From Sphingopyxis sp. RIFCSPHIGHO2_12_FULL_65_19 (GTDB lineage Bacteria; Pseudomonadota; Alphaproteobacteria; Sphingomonadales; Sphingomonadaceae): DNA of 37,503 nucleotides. The notes under the pieces are model-generated. The model was given only the letters and a program-made list of their open reading frames with translations. It was not told where the DNA came from and ran no database searches. Both the position numbers and the translations under genes were made by a program. Below, in pieces: positions 16,407 through 24,422 of this stretch; the stretch's first letter is position 1; each line of letters opens with the position of its first letter. Location: contig NZ_MIAM01000036.1 in NCBI RefSeq assembly GCF_001830555.1, forward strand, positions 16,410 to 53,912. Direction: 5' to 3'.

Positions 16407-16817
16407 TCAGGCTTTCTCGCCAGGAAAAAAGCGGGCGATTACGTCGCTCGCCAATCGCGCCGGGCGCAATGTTTCTGCGTCGATGCAGCACCAGCTCGAC
16501 TTCACCTCGGCCAGCACATCCTCGCCGCGCTTGATGATCGTTTCATAAAAGGCGCGTGCGCCCTGCACTTTTTCGAGGATCACGGTCGCGATGACCTGAT
16601 CGTCGAGGAATGCGGGGCGGCGATAGGTGATCTCGTGCTTCAGCGCGACCCAGAGATGTGCGGCGACCGCGTCGGGCGGCGCGATATGGCGCCAGTGGGC
16701 AAGCACCGCTTCCTGCACCCAGCTGAGATAATGGGCATTGTTGACGTGCCCCATGAAGTCAATGACATCGGGTCCGACCTTGATATCGTGATCGTGGGGC
16801 AGCGCGGCTTGCGTCAT
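16407..16817 (-). CDS. Acyl-CoA thioesterase, 4-hydroxybenzoyl-CoA thioesterase-like hotdog protein
   Basis: A 136-residue single-hotdog thioesterase. The segment VIDFMGHVNNAHYLSWVQEA contains the Asp-x-x-x-His-Val-Asn-Asn-type active-site motif of the YbgC/4HBT family; KHEITYRRPAFLDDQVIATV and EVKSSWCCIDAETLRPARL continue the fold. It would hydrolyse acyl-CoA in the cytosol; the chain preference is unknown. I placed the start at ATG 16817. No Shine-Dalgarno sequence is visible there, and ATG 16877 in the same frame is an alternative that would put the palindrome inside the gene. A perfect 18-bp palindrome sits 3 bp upstream of the chosen start and probably controls it. Confidence 0.82.
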   Translation of the reverse strand: MTQAALPHDHDIKVGPDVIDFMGHVNNAHYLSWVQEAVLAHWRHIAPPDAVAAHLWVALKHEITYRRPAFLDDQVIATVILEKVQGARAFYETIIKRGEDVLAEVKSSWCCIDAETLRPARLASDVIARFFPGEKA

Positions 16818-16820
16818 ATC

Positions 16821-16838
16821 GTTGACACTAGTGTCAAC
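16821..16838. promoter_or_regulatory. Perfect 18-bp palindrome, probable repressor operator
   Basis: GTTGACACTAGTGTCAAC reads identically on both strands. It lies 3 bp before the thioesterase ATG (minus strand) and 83 bp before the divergent ATG at 16922. Size and symmetry fit a TetR-family dimer site. On the minus strand TAGTGT could act as a -10 of a leaderless thioesterase promoter, so a bound repressor would block it. No regulator gene is adjacent. Confidence 0.6.
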
Positions 16839-16921
16839 AAACTGTGACGGAAAGATGAAATTCTGCGCCCGATCCATTTTCGGCGCTAACGTCCAATCGC
16901 GCCGGTCGGTACGATGATAGC

Positions 16922-18580
16922 ATGGCTCGATCCGGAACAAGGGGGCTCGCCGTGGAACATATATTCGTCGCCTTGCCAGGCAACGCCGATGGCGCCGGGT
17001 CCTATGACAAGATTTTCCTGCGCGACGCGAATGGCAAGAAGGTCCGCGAAGTGCTGTGGGGCGACTGGCTGACGCTGGCGCCCGATATGCCGCAGAGCGG
17101 CGAATGGCGCTGGATACGCTGGGCTTGGAAGGACGAGGCAAAGCGCCGGTTGCTGAAGATTCGCGCCGACGAAGTCACCGACCGCCGCCCGCTCGAAATG
17201 ATCTTTCTCGACGTTGGCATCGGCGACGGGTCGGTGCTGATCACGCCCGAGCGCGCGACCGACCCCGGACTGCCCGCGGGGCAGCAGGAACGCGTCATCG
17301 TCGTCGATGCGGGCAAGGGGCAGGCGATGCGCCAGTTCCTCGATGCGCGGTTCGGCACTTATCGCGCCGGCATGGCCTTTCATGCCGCGGTGATCAGCCA
17401 TGCCGACCTCGATCATTATGGCGGCTTCCGCAGCATTTTTTCAAACAAGGACATCACCTTCGAGCATGTTTATCACAATGGCGCGCTCGAACTGCCGACG
17501 GGCGACGAACTGGACGGCATGGGCGGGGTGACGGCGCCCGACGCGAACGGGGTGCGTTACCTGAAGCAGATCGTCGAGAGCGATGCCGCCGTGCGCGCGA
17601 TATACGATCCGGCGACCACCCCGTCGAACCGGACTTTTGCAAAGCTGATCGCGACGGCGATTGCGAAGGGCAATGTCGGCCGTTTCGACATGCTGTCGAC
17701 CGAGCATGGCCGGTTCGCGCAGGGCGCGCGCTGGATGCCCGGCTTCGCGCCGGGCGAGCGCGATGGCTATACGATCGAGGTGCTGGGCCCGTGGGCCGAG
17801 CGCGATGCGGCGGGCCAGGCGCGGCTGCGGGTTTTTGGCGACGCGGCCAAGACGAAAAACGGTCATTCGGTGATCCTGCGCTTGCGCTTCGGCGAATTTT
17901 CGATCCTGTTCGGCGGCGATCTCAACACGCCGTCCGAACGCTTCCTCCTGACCCGTTACGCGGGGCTCGATAGCTGGCCGCAGGATCAGGCGGGTCGCGA
18001 CGCGATGGTCGCGGCGGCGCGCGCGCGGTTCCGATCGGACGTGATGAAGGCATGCCATCACGGTGCGTCGGACGTCACCGACGAATTTCTGAGCGCGGTC
18101 AATCCGGCGGCGTTCGTGATTTCGTCGGGCGACGATGACGTGAATTATGTCCACCCGCGGCCCGACCTGCTGGGCCGGCTTGGCAAGGCGGGGCGCGGCA
18201 CCGCGCCGGTGCTGCTGTCGACCGAATTACAACGATCGACGCGCGAGACCGAGGATGCGGCGCTCGTCAAACGGCTGAAGCGCAATATCGATCTGCTCGC
18301 CGCCGGCGGGCCCGGCCAGGATGAAAATGGCGCCCCGCTGTCCGCCGCCGATCGCACGGCGGCGTGCGAAGCGCTGGCAAAGGCGATGAATGCCGACGTC
18401 GATATGCTGGGGCTGTCCAATGTCAGCGTCGACGGCGCGATCTATGTCAAAACCGACGGCAAACGCCTGATCGCCGCGTTCAAGAAGGAAACGCAGGACG
18501 CCAACAACAAATGGTTCTGGTACAGCTATGCGCTGAAGGCCGATCAGACGATGGACCTGGTGCCGCGCCCCGAGCATTGA
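16922..18580 (+). CDS. Large metallo-beta-lactamase-fold hydrolase, ComEC C-domain-like
   Basis: A protein of 552 residues with a metallo-beta-lactamase fold close to the extracellular domain of the DNA-uptake protein ComEC/Rec2. Visible motifs are MIFLDVGIGDGSVLI, the zinc-binding SHADLDHYGGF (HxxxDH), FGGDLNTPSE and KACHHGASDVTDEFL. The N-terminal 90 residues (a KIFLRDANGKKVREVLWGDW region) and the C-terminal 150 residues are extra. There is no signal peptide or membrane helix, so it is probably cytosolic and not a ComEC channel. GTG at 16952 has an AAGGGGG ribosome-binding site and may be the true start; ATG 16922 lacks one. The substrate is unknown; a phosphodiester or nucleotide is likely given the subfamily. 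Confidence 0.8.
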   Translation: MARSGTRGLAVEHIFVALPGNADGAGSYDKIFLRDANGKKVREVLWGDWLTLAPDMPQSGEWRWIRWAWKDEAKRRLLKIRADEVTDRRPLEMIFLDVGIGDGSVLITPERATDPGLPAGQQERVIVVDAGKGQAMRQFLDARFGTYRAGMAFHAAVISHADLDHYGGFRSIFSNKDITFEHVYHNGALELPTGDELDGMGGVTAPDANGVRYLKQIVESDAAVRAIYDPATTPSNRTFAKLIATAIAKGNVGRFDMLSTEHGRFAQGARWMPGFAPGERDGYTIEVLGPWAERDAAGQARLRVFGDAAKTKNGHSVILRLRFGEFSILFGGDLNTPSERFLLTRYAGLDSWPQDQAGRDAMVAAARARFRSDVMKACHHGASDVTDEFLSAVNPAAFVISSGDDDVNYVHPRPDLLGRLGKAGRGTAPVLLSTELQRSTRETEDAALVKRLKRNIDLLAAGGPGQDENGAPLSAADRTAACEALAKAMNADVDMLGLSNVSVDGAIYVKTDGKRLIAAFKKETQDANNKWFWYSYALKADQTMDLVPRPEH

Positions 18581-18593
18581 CGCGCGAGGCGAA

Positions 18594-19064
18594 TCATCCC
18601 CGGCCGCGATAGGGCGCGACGCCCTGATCGGGCAGCCACAGCGCCGCGGGGGGGGCGTCCGACTGCCAGAACACGTCGATCGGAATGCCGCCGCGCGGAT
18701 ACCAGTAACCGCCGATGCGCAGCCAGCGGGGCTGCATCTCGTCGAACAGTCGGCGACCGATGCCCACGGTGCAATCCTCGTGAAACCCCGCATGATTGCG
18801 AAAACTGCCGAGGAACAGTTTCAGGCTCTTTGATTCGACGATCGTTTCGCCGGGCGCATAGTCGATCACGAGATGCGCGAAATCGGGCTGGCCGGTCACC
18901 GGGCAGAGCGAGGTGAATTCGGGCGCGGCGAAGCGCACGAGATAAAGCTCGCCCGAGCGCGGATTGGGAACATAGTCGAGTATCGCCGCTTGCGGTGAGG
19001 CAGGAAGGTCGCTCGATTGGCCGAGATGTTTCGGCGCCAGCGGTGTGGGGGTGGAATCGGTCAT
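18594..19064 (-). CDS. queF: NADPH-dependent 7-cyano-7-deazaguanine reductase QueF
   Basis: A 156-residue unimodular QueF, which reduces the nitrile of preQ0 to the amine of preQ1 in queuosine tRNA modification. The catalytic Cys54 lies in [12 protein letters not shown] with Asp61, the NADPH-contact motif ESKSLK is at 77-82, and His95-Glu96 (FHED) bind the substrate. These positions match the B. subtilis-type short enzyme closely. The end lies 13 bp from the convergent metallo-hydrolase gene. It is divergent from the Pro-rich protein gene; the 120 bp between shows no obvious preQ1 riboswitch. Confidence 0.93.
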   Translation of the reverse strand: MTDSTPTPLAPKHLGQSSDLPASPQAAILDYVPNPRSGELYLVRFAAPEFTSLCPVTGQPDFAHLVIDYAPGETIVESKSLKLFLGSFRNHAGFHEDCTVGIGRRLFDEMQPRWLRIGGYWYPRGGIPIDVFWQSDAPPAALWLPDQGVAPYRGRG

Positions 19065-19184
19065 GGAAAGGCTCTAGTGCGCAGCGCGGCGGATGTCACC
19101 GACCTCGTTGGACGGTGTGGCCGGGTTCAGCGCCAATTCAGCGGCGCCGCGCCAAGGGTTATGGTTCGGGATCGCGGAAACAGA

Positions 19185-20543
19185 ATGATCAATAGGAAGA
19201 TGGGGCAAGCAGGCAGGGCGGCATCGCCGCCGCTGATCGCGCTCGCGCTTTTGTTGGCGGGCGTGGTGCCCGCCTTCTCACAGGAAACGACAACGTCGCG
19301 TCCGCTCGATTTCCGCTTGCCGCCCGCCGAAGACGATAACCGGACGCCGGGCGTGCAGGGTCCTTCGGACAATGGCCTGCCGCCGGTCGCGCCCGGCGAG
19401 CGCCGCGGCCAGCCGACGCCGGCCCCGACCCCCGCCCCGACGCCGGTGCAGCCCGCAACTCCGCCGCGCGTGATCCCGACCCAACCCGCGACCGTAACGA
19501 CTCCCGCACCCACCGCGACGCAGCGTGACACGCCTGCGACGCCGCGGCCGGTGCCATCGGTCCCTGCGCCGTCGGCGCCGTCCGATGCGACCGACAACCC
19601 GACCCTGCCGCCGCTTGAGGCGACGACCCCCGCCACGCCCACGGCGCCGGGCACGACCAGCGAGAGGCCCATCGCCGCCGATAAGGCGCCGGTTGCCGCC
19701 GGGCCGACCTCGCCGTCGTCGGGCACCCCGCTCTGGGCCTGGCTACTCGCGCTGCTGGCTGCGCTCGGCGCCGGATATTGGTACTGGCGCCGCCGGGCCG
19801 CCTTGGCCGGCCCGCCGATCGACGAAGTTCAGGATGTCCCGCGCGCCGTCACCCCCCGTCCCACCGCGACGCCTCCGCCGCCGCGCGCCGCCGCGGCACC
19901 GCCGACGGTGCCGCCCGCTTCCCGTCCGGCAGCGCCCCGTCCAGCGGCGCCGCAGCCCTTGCCGCCGCCGACGGTTCCATCCGAAGCGCGCGCCGCTTCG
20001 CCGCTCGTCACCCGCCCGGCCGGCGAGAAGCGCGCGGTGATCAGCATGGCGCTCCATATTCGCAGCATCCGCTTTGCCGCCGATCATGTTGCGGTCGGCT
20101 TTGCGCTCAACCTGCTCAACCAAGGAACGGTGGCGGCAACCGGCCTGATGGTGCGCATCGCGCTGAACCAGGGATCGGCCATGCCCGAGCCGGTGCTGAG
20201 TCGCTTTTTCGACGGCGCAGGTGGCAGCGTCCTGCGCGACGACATGGTGCTTGCACCCGGCGCGGGCGAAGAATTATCGACCGAAGTCATGCTGCCGCGC
20301 GCGGCGATCGAGCCGCTGATGATCGGGGGCAAGCCTATGCTGGTGCCCGTCATCGCGTTCGACGTCACCTATCATTGGGATGGCGACGGGGACGCGTTCG
20401 GCCAGAATGCCGGCAGTTTCGTCCTTGGCCGCGAACAGGGCGCAAGTGGCAGCGAAAAACTCGCGCCGCTGCCGCTCGATCGCTTGGCCTATGCCGTCGA
20501 TCGCCCCGGCGCGCGCGCGACGGCGATCAAGCGCGCGCAATAA
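19185..20543 (+). CDS. Pro/Thr-rich single-pass membrane protein of unknown function
   Basis: A protein of about 452 residues. An N-terminal signal-like helix (PPLIALALLLAGVVPAFS) is followed by about 145 residues rich in Pro, Thr and Ala, including PTPAPTPAPTP, likely disordered and outside the membrane. A second hydrophobic helix (near 183-202, WAWLLALLAALGAGYWYW) ends in RRRAA, so the C-terminal part is probably cytosolic: another Pro-rich linker, then a folded domain from about residue 285 (KRAVISMALHIRSIRFAADH) to the end. I do not recognise the domain. The start is uncertain: ATG 19185 has GGAAA upstream, and ATG 19200 and ATG 19161 are alternatives. It is not clearly linked to its neighbours. 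Confidence 0.65.
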   Translation: MINRKMGQAGRAASPPLIALALLLAGVVPAFSQETTTSRPLDFRLPPAEDDNRTPGVQGPSDNGLPPVAPGERRGQPTPAPTPAPTPVQPATPPRVIPTQPATVTTPAPTATQRDTPATPRPVPSVPAPSAPSDATDNPTLPPLEATTPATPTAPGTTSERPIAADKAPVAAGPTSPSSGTPLWAWLLALLAALGAGYWYWRRRAALAGPPIDEVQDVPRAVTPRPTATPPPPRAAAAPPTVPPASRPAAPRPAAPQPLPPPTVPSEARAASPLVTRPAGEKRAVISMALHIRSIRFAADHVAVGFALNLLNQGTVAATGLMVRIALNQGSAMPEPVLSRFFDGAGGSVLRDDMVLAPGAGEELSTEVMLPRAAIEPLMIGGKPMLVPVIAFDVTYHWDGDGDAFGQNAGSFVLGREQGASGSEKLAPLPLDRLAYAVDRPGARATAIKRAQ

Positions 20544-20573
20544 GCTGCCCCAAAAAGACACCGATTTATTGTT

Positions 20574-20726
20574 GCGGTGCAGCATCGGCTGGGGCACATC
20601 TCCACCGCGCTTGAAAAAGCGTAGGGCGGGGCATAGGCTGACTATCCCCGGAAAGAAGCCACAGCAGGATGGCCGGGATAGGGACAGGCAAAAGACGTTC
20701 CCGACCGGCCGCAACAGGAGCATGAC
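20574..20726 (+). promoter_or_regulatory. Highly structured RNA leader, candidate riboswitch-like element for sseA-metC
   Basis: The 183-bp gap before sseA folds strongly. GCGGTG (20574-20579) pairs with CACCGC (20603-20608) and encloses CAGC-ATCG-GCTG. GCTT-GAAA-AAGC (20609-20620) is a hairpin with a GNRA tetraloop. CTATCCC (20642-20648) pairs with GGGATAG (20675-20681) around an A-rich 5' bulge (AAAGAA) and GCCA/TGGC. GGCCGG (20671-20676) can instead pair with CCGGCC (20705-20710), a mutually exclusive helix. CTCC at 20600-20603 is complementary to GGAG of the ribosome-binding site (20717-20720). Together these look like a ligand- or protein-sensing leader controlling sulfur genes. As I recall it, the alphaproteobacterial sul1 RNA motif has stable tetraloops and sits before sulfur genes; I could not check this match. 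Confidence 0.6.
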
Positions 20727-21569
20727 ATGGACGCCTTGGTCTCAACCGACTGGCTGGAACGCGAACTGGGGGCATCGGACCTGCGGGTCGTCGATGCGAC
20801 GAAACTCCTTGCCGACGAGGGCCGCGATGCGCGCGCCGAATATGAGGCTGGGCATATTCCCGGCGCGGTGTTCATGGACCTGGCCGAACTGACCGATCCG
20901 TCGAATGCGGTCGAAAATATGGCGCCGCAGGCCGAAAAATTCGCGAGCCGCATGCAGTCGCTCGGCCTTGGCGACGGCAGCCGGATCGTGCTCTACGACG
21001 ACAGCCCACTGAAGAGCGCGGCGCGCGCCTGGTGGTTGCTCAAGCTGTTCGGCGCGCATGACGTCGCGTTGCTCGACGGCGGCCTTGCCAAGTGGAAGGC
21101 GGAAGGCCGCGCGCTGGAAATGGGGAAGCAGACACTGCGTCACCGCCACTTTACCGTGTGGCGCGATGCCAAGGCGGTGCGCACCAAGGACGAGATGCTC
21201 GCGAACGTCGACAGCGGTGCCGAACAGGTGGTCGATGCTCGCCCCGCCGCGCGCTTCACCGGCGAGGAACGCGATCCGCGTCCGGGTCTTGCTCCCGGCC
21301 ATATCCCGGCCTCGCGCAGCCTGCCGCACGGCCAATTGTTCAACGCCGACGGCACCTGGAAACGGGGCGACGATCTGAAGGCTGCTTTCGACGCTGCGGG
21401 CGTCGATCTCGACAAGCCGCTCGTCGCGACCTGCGGCAGCGGCATGACCGCGACGGTCGTTGCGTTCGGCGCGCATTTGCTCGGCAAGGAAGATGTCGCG
21501 GTTTATGACGGCAGCTGGACCGAATGGGGCGCCGACCCGGCGACGCCCAAGGCGACGGGCGCGGCCTGA
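20727..21569 (+). CDS. sseA: 3-mercaptopyruvate sulfurtransferase (tandem rhodanese)
   Basis: A 280-residue two-domain rhodanese. The first domain (about 1-130) is structural; the second carries the active-site loop CGSGMTA with Cys236, the loop sequence expected for 3-mercaptopyruvate rather than thiosulfate as sulfur donor (rhodaneses usually have CRKGVTA-like loops). Other conserved parts are AEYEAGHIPGAVFMDL and VVDARPAARFTGEERDPRPG. It moves sulfane sulfur from 3-mercaptopyruvate to acceptors in the cytosol. CAGGAG lies upstream of the ATG. A strongly folded RNA leader precedes it, and metC follows within 10 bp, forming a sulfur amino-acid unit. Confidence 0.93.
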   Translation: MDALVSTDWLERELGASDLRVVDATKLLADEGRDARAEYEAGHIPGAVFMDLAELTDPSNAVENMAPQAEKFASRMQSLGLGDGSRIVLYDDSPLKSAARAWWLLKLFGAHDVALLDGGLAKWKAEGRALEMGKQTLRHRHFTVWRDAKAVRTKDEMLANVDSGAEQVVDARPAARFTGEERDPRPGLAPGHIPASRSLPHGQLFNADGTWKRGDDLKAAFDAAGVDLDKPLVATCGSGMTATVVAFGAHLLGKEDVAVYDGSWTEWGADPATPKATGAA

Positions 21570-21577
21570 CGCGCGCG

Positions 21578-22792
21578 GTGGCCGGTTCGAGAGATCGGGA
21601 CGGCGACAGTCGTCGCCCTGCAACGAAGCTCGTGCAGGGCGGCCGGCGGCCGGAATGGACGGGCGACCCGCGCCTTGGCGGCGGGGTCGTCAATCCGCCG
21701 GTCTGGCGCGCCTCGACAATCCTTTACGATAATGTCGCCGACCTGAAGGCGCGCGGCCACGCGACGCATGACAAGCTTTATTACGGCCGTCGGGGAACCC
21801 CGACCGTCTGGGCGCTCGCCGACGCGTTGACCGGGATGGAACCCGGCGCCGAAGGCACGTTGCTGTATCCCTCGGGCGTGGCGGCCAATTCCGCGGGGCT
21901 GCTGGCGCTGTTGTCGCCCGGCGATCATCTGTTGATGGTCGACAGCGCCTATGAACCGACGCGCGCCTTCTGCAACGGCATGCTTGCCCGGCTCGGCGTC
22001 GAGACGACTTATTATGACCCGCTTGTTGGCGCCGGGATTGCCGGGCTGTTCAGGCCCGAAACGAAGCTGGTCTTTCTGGAGTCGCCGGGAAGCCTGACCT
22101 TCGAGGTCCAGGACATTCCCGCGATCACCGCTATCGCGCGCGCGCGCGGCGTGCTGACGATGCTCGACAACACCTGGGCGACACCGCTGCTGTTCCCTGC
22201 GCTCGCGCATGGCGTCGATGTGACGATGATGAGCCTCACCAAATATGTCGGCGGGCACAGCGACGCGATGATGGGTTCGCTGACCGCGACGAAGGCGGTG
22301 TGGCCGCGACTTCGCAGCGCGAGCTACCAACTCGGGCAGGCGGTATCCCCCGACGATTGTGCGCTGATGCTGCGCGGGCTGCGCACGCTCGATGTGCGAA
22401 TGCAGCGCCACGGTGCGAGCGGTCTGACGGTCGCGAACTGGCTGGCCGCGCGGCCCGAAGTCGGGCGCGTGCTCCATCCCGCGCGGCCCGGCGATCCGGG
22501 TCACGCGATCTGGTCGCGCGATTTCGCGGGTGCCAGCGGGTTGTTCGGCTTCACCCTCAAAGGCGTCGACGAGGCGGCGCGGGCGCGCTTCATTGATTCG
22601 CTGACCCATTTCGGGATCGGATTCAGCTGGGGCGGTTTTGAAAGCCTTGTCGTGCCGAGCGATCCGGCATCGATCCGCACCGCGTCCGCGTGGACCGAAC
22701 CGGACCCGCTGGTCCGGCTGTCGATCGGCCTGGAGGACCCGGCCGACCTGATCGCCGATCTCGAACGCGGCCTCGCCGCGATGGCGGGATGA
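21578..22792 (+). CDS. metC: Cystathionine beta-lyase (PLP)
   Basis: A protein of about 404 residues in the Cys/Met metabolism PLP family. The PLP lysine is Lys222 in SLTKYVGGHSD, with LLYPSGVAANSAGLLALL (phosphate/cofactor loop), DNTWATPLLFPALAHGVD (cofactor-binding Asp) and the end FGIGFSWGGFESLVVP, which is characteristic of MetC rather than MetB/MetZ. It splits cystathionine to homocysteine, pyruvate and ammonia. The start is uncertain: GTG 21578, just after the sseA stop, fits tight packing, though no Shine-Dalgarno sequence is clear and GTG 21632 is possible. The stop overlaps mscS by 4 bases. Probably transcribed from the sseA leader. Confidence 0.9.
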   Translation: MAGSRDRDGDSRRPATKLVQGGRRPEWTGDPRLGGGVVNPPVWRASTILYDNVADLKARGHATHDKLYYGRRGTPTVWALADALTGMEPGAEGTLLYPSGVAANSAGLLALLSPGDHLLMVDSAYEPTRAFCNGMLARLGVETTYYDPLVGAGIAGLFRPETKLVFLESPGSLTFEVQDIPAITAIARARGVLTMLDNTWATPLLFPALAHGVDVTMMSLTKYVGGHSDAMMGSLTATKAVWPRLRSASYQLGQAVSPDDCALMLRGLRTLDVRMQRHGASGLTVANWLAARPEVGRVLHPARPGDPGHAIWSRDFAGASGLFGFTLKGVDEAARARFIDSLTHFGIGFSWGGFESLVVPSDPASIRTASAWTEPDPLVRLSIGLEDPADLIADLERGLAAMAG

Positions 22793-23721
22793 TCGGCGTG
22801 GACGCGTTGCCCGACGGTGTCACCCGCACGATCGAGGTGCTGAAAGCGATCGGGATCGACGTCGGCTCATACCGCCTGTCGCTCTATGGGCTCTTCTCCA
22901 CCATCATTGTCGCGGTGCTGCTGTATCTGTCGGTGCGCCTGATCCTGCGCGCGCTCAAATGGCTGCTGCGCCGCAACACCCAGATCGACGCGACGCAGCG
23001 GCTGCTCGCTGAAAAACTGCTCGCGATCGCGCTGTTCGTCTTTGCGATGCTGTTCGGTATCGACCTGCTCGGCATCGACCTTACCGCGCTGGCGGTCTTT
23101 TCGGGCGCGGCGGGCCTTGCCATTGGCTTCGGGCTCCAGAAAACCGTCGGCAATCTGATTGCGGGGATCATCCTGCTGATGGATCGCTCGATCAAGCCAG
23201 GCGACATCATCGTCGTCGGCGACGGCAGTTCGATGGGCGGGACGGCACTGCCGGGCGGGGTGCCCAATGTCGGGCGCGTCGCAAAGATCGGGGTGCGCGC
23301 GGTCAATGTCATCACGCGCGACGGCCGGAAGCATCTGATCCCGAACGAACTGCTGATGACCCAGCCGGTCGAAAACTGGAGCTATGCGAGCCCCGAGGTG
23401 CGCGTGCGGATGCGCGTTCCGGTCGCTTATGACTGCGACCTGCGTCTTGCGCAGCGGCTGATGATCGAAACCGCGAAGGAAAATCCCCGCATCCTCGACG
23501 AACCCGAACCGGCCGTGTGGATCACGGCATTCGGCGAACGCGCGGTCGAACATGAGATGCGATACTGGATTTCAGACCCCGAAGCGGGGCTTGGCAACAT
23601 CCAGGGCGAGGTGTTCCTGGGGATATGGGATCGTTTCAAGGAAGCGGGAATCCGCATTCCCTATCCGCGCCAGGATGTCCGGATTGTCGGGGCACCGGAC
23701 GACGGAAAAGAGCCGAATTAA
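22789..23721 (+). CDS. mscS: MscS-family small-conductance mechanosensitive channel
   Basis: A 310-residue MscS-type channel of the inner membrane that opens on osmotic downshock. Two to three hydrophobic helices are visible (near 30-50, LYGLFSTIIVAVLLYLSVRL; 75-95, LLAIALFVFAMLFGID), followed by the pore-lining helix LTALAVFSGAAGLAIGFGLQK and NLIAGIILLMDRSIKPGDII, the classic Gly/Ala-rich TM3 and start of the beta domain. IPNELLMTQPVENWSY is another family hallmark. The ATG at 22789 overlaps the metC stop (ATGA), so it is translated from the sulfur-gene mRNA. A perfect hairpin repeat follows the stop. Confidence 0.92.
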   Translation: MIGVDALPDGVTRTIEVLKAIGIDVGSYRLSLYGLFSTIIVAVLLYLSVRLILRALKWLLRRNTQIDATQRLLAEKLLAIALFVFAMLFGIDLLGIDLTALAVFSGAAGLAIGFGLQKTVGNLIAGIILLMDRSIKPGDIIVVGDGSSMGGTALPGGVPNVGRVAKIGVRAVNVITRDGRKHLIPNELLMTQPVENWSYASPEVRVRMRVPVAYDCDLRLAQRLMIETAKENPRILDEPEPAVWITAFGERAVEHEMRYWISDPEAGLGNIQGEVFLGIWDRFKEAGIRIPYPRQDVRIVGAPDDGKEPN

Positions 23722-23728
23722 TTGCCAT

Positions 23729-23758
23729 TTGTCATCCCGGCGAAGGCCGGGATGACAA
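23729..23758. repeat. REP-like perfect hairpin between mscS and ppa
   Basis: TTGTCATCCCGGC-GAAG-GCCGGGATGACAA is a 13-bp perfect stem with a 4-nt loop in the 54-bp gap between the convergent mscS and ppa genes. The GTCATCCCGGC core belongs to a repeat type that I recall as widespread in alphaproteobacterial intergenic DNA. It could serve as a bidirectional terminator or mRNA 3'-end protector. Confidence 0.8.
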
Positions 23759-23775
23759 TATGGGCGGGGATGGGC

Positions 23776-24312
23776 CTAAATTTCGGCTTGTTTCGCGCGC
23801 TCGACGCATTCGACGATGATGCGCTTCGCTTCGTTGACGTCGCCCCAGCCGTTGAGCTTCGCCCATTTGCCGGGTTCGAGATCCTTATAGTGGGTGAAGA
23901 AATGCTCGATTTGCTGGAGCACGATCGGCGGCATGTCGGTGTAGCTCGCGACATCGGCATAATAGGGGAAGGTCTTGTTGACGGGCACGCAGAGCAGCTT
24001 CTCGTCGCCGCCGGCGTCGTCTTCCATCAATAGCACACCGATCGGGCGGCACTTCACCACCGCGCCCGCGACGATCGGCGAGCGCGCGACAACGAGCGCG
24101 TCGAGCGGATCACCGTCTTCGCCCAGCGTGTGCGGAACGAAGCCGTAATTGGCGGGATAGCGCATCGGGGTGTGCAGGAAACGGTCGACGAACAATGCGC
24201 CCGATGCCTTGTCGAATTCATATTTCACCGGCTCGCCGCCGATCGGCACTTCGATCAGGACATTCAGGCTGTCGGGCGGACTGTCGCCGGCGGGAATCAG
24301 GTCGATACGCAT
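23776..24312 (-). CDS. ppa: Inorganic pyrophosphatase, family I
   Basis: A 178-residue soluble family I pyrophosphatase that hydrolyses PPi to two phosphates in the cytosol. Metal-binding signature EDGDPLDALV is present, with upstream VKYEFDKASGALFVDRFLHT and RYPANYGFVPHT, and later the Asp/Lys-rich KTFPYYADVASYTDMP and HFFTHYKDLEPGKW. The length is standard for the hexameric bacterial enzyme. The ribosome-binding site AAGGATCT precedes the ATG. It is transcribed toward mscS and separated from it by the hairpin repeat. The upstream 110 bp to the M61 gene shows no recognisable regulatory element. Confidence 0.96.
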   Translation of the reverse strand: MRIDLIPAGDSPPDSLNVLIEVPIGGEPVKYEFDKASGALFVDRFLHTPMRYPANYGFVPHTLGEDGDPLDALVVARSPIVAGAVVKCRPIGVLLMEDDAGGDEKLLCVPVNKTFPYYADVASYTDMPPIVLQQIEHFFTHYKDLEPGKWAKLNGWGDVNEAKRIIVECVERAKQAEI

Positions 24313-24422
24313 GGGAGATCCTTTTGTGTTTTTGAATCGCGCGCGCCTTTAGCGCCGGAAAGTGCCTAAAGTCGAGGGTGTCGCGCGACCTTATATCCGC
24401 CGCTGGCCTGCGGGACGGGGGA

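Noticed and set aside
16922..18580. A full ComEC DNA-uptake channel
   Set aside because: Only the metallo-hydrolase part is present; there are no membrane helices or competence channel domain.
20544..20726. SAM-II, cobalamin or TPP riboswitch before sseA
   Set aside because: None of their conserved core sequences is present; the fold seen is different and is reported as an unassigned candidate.
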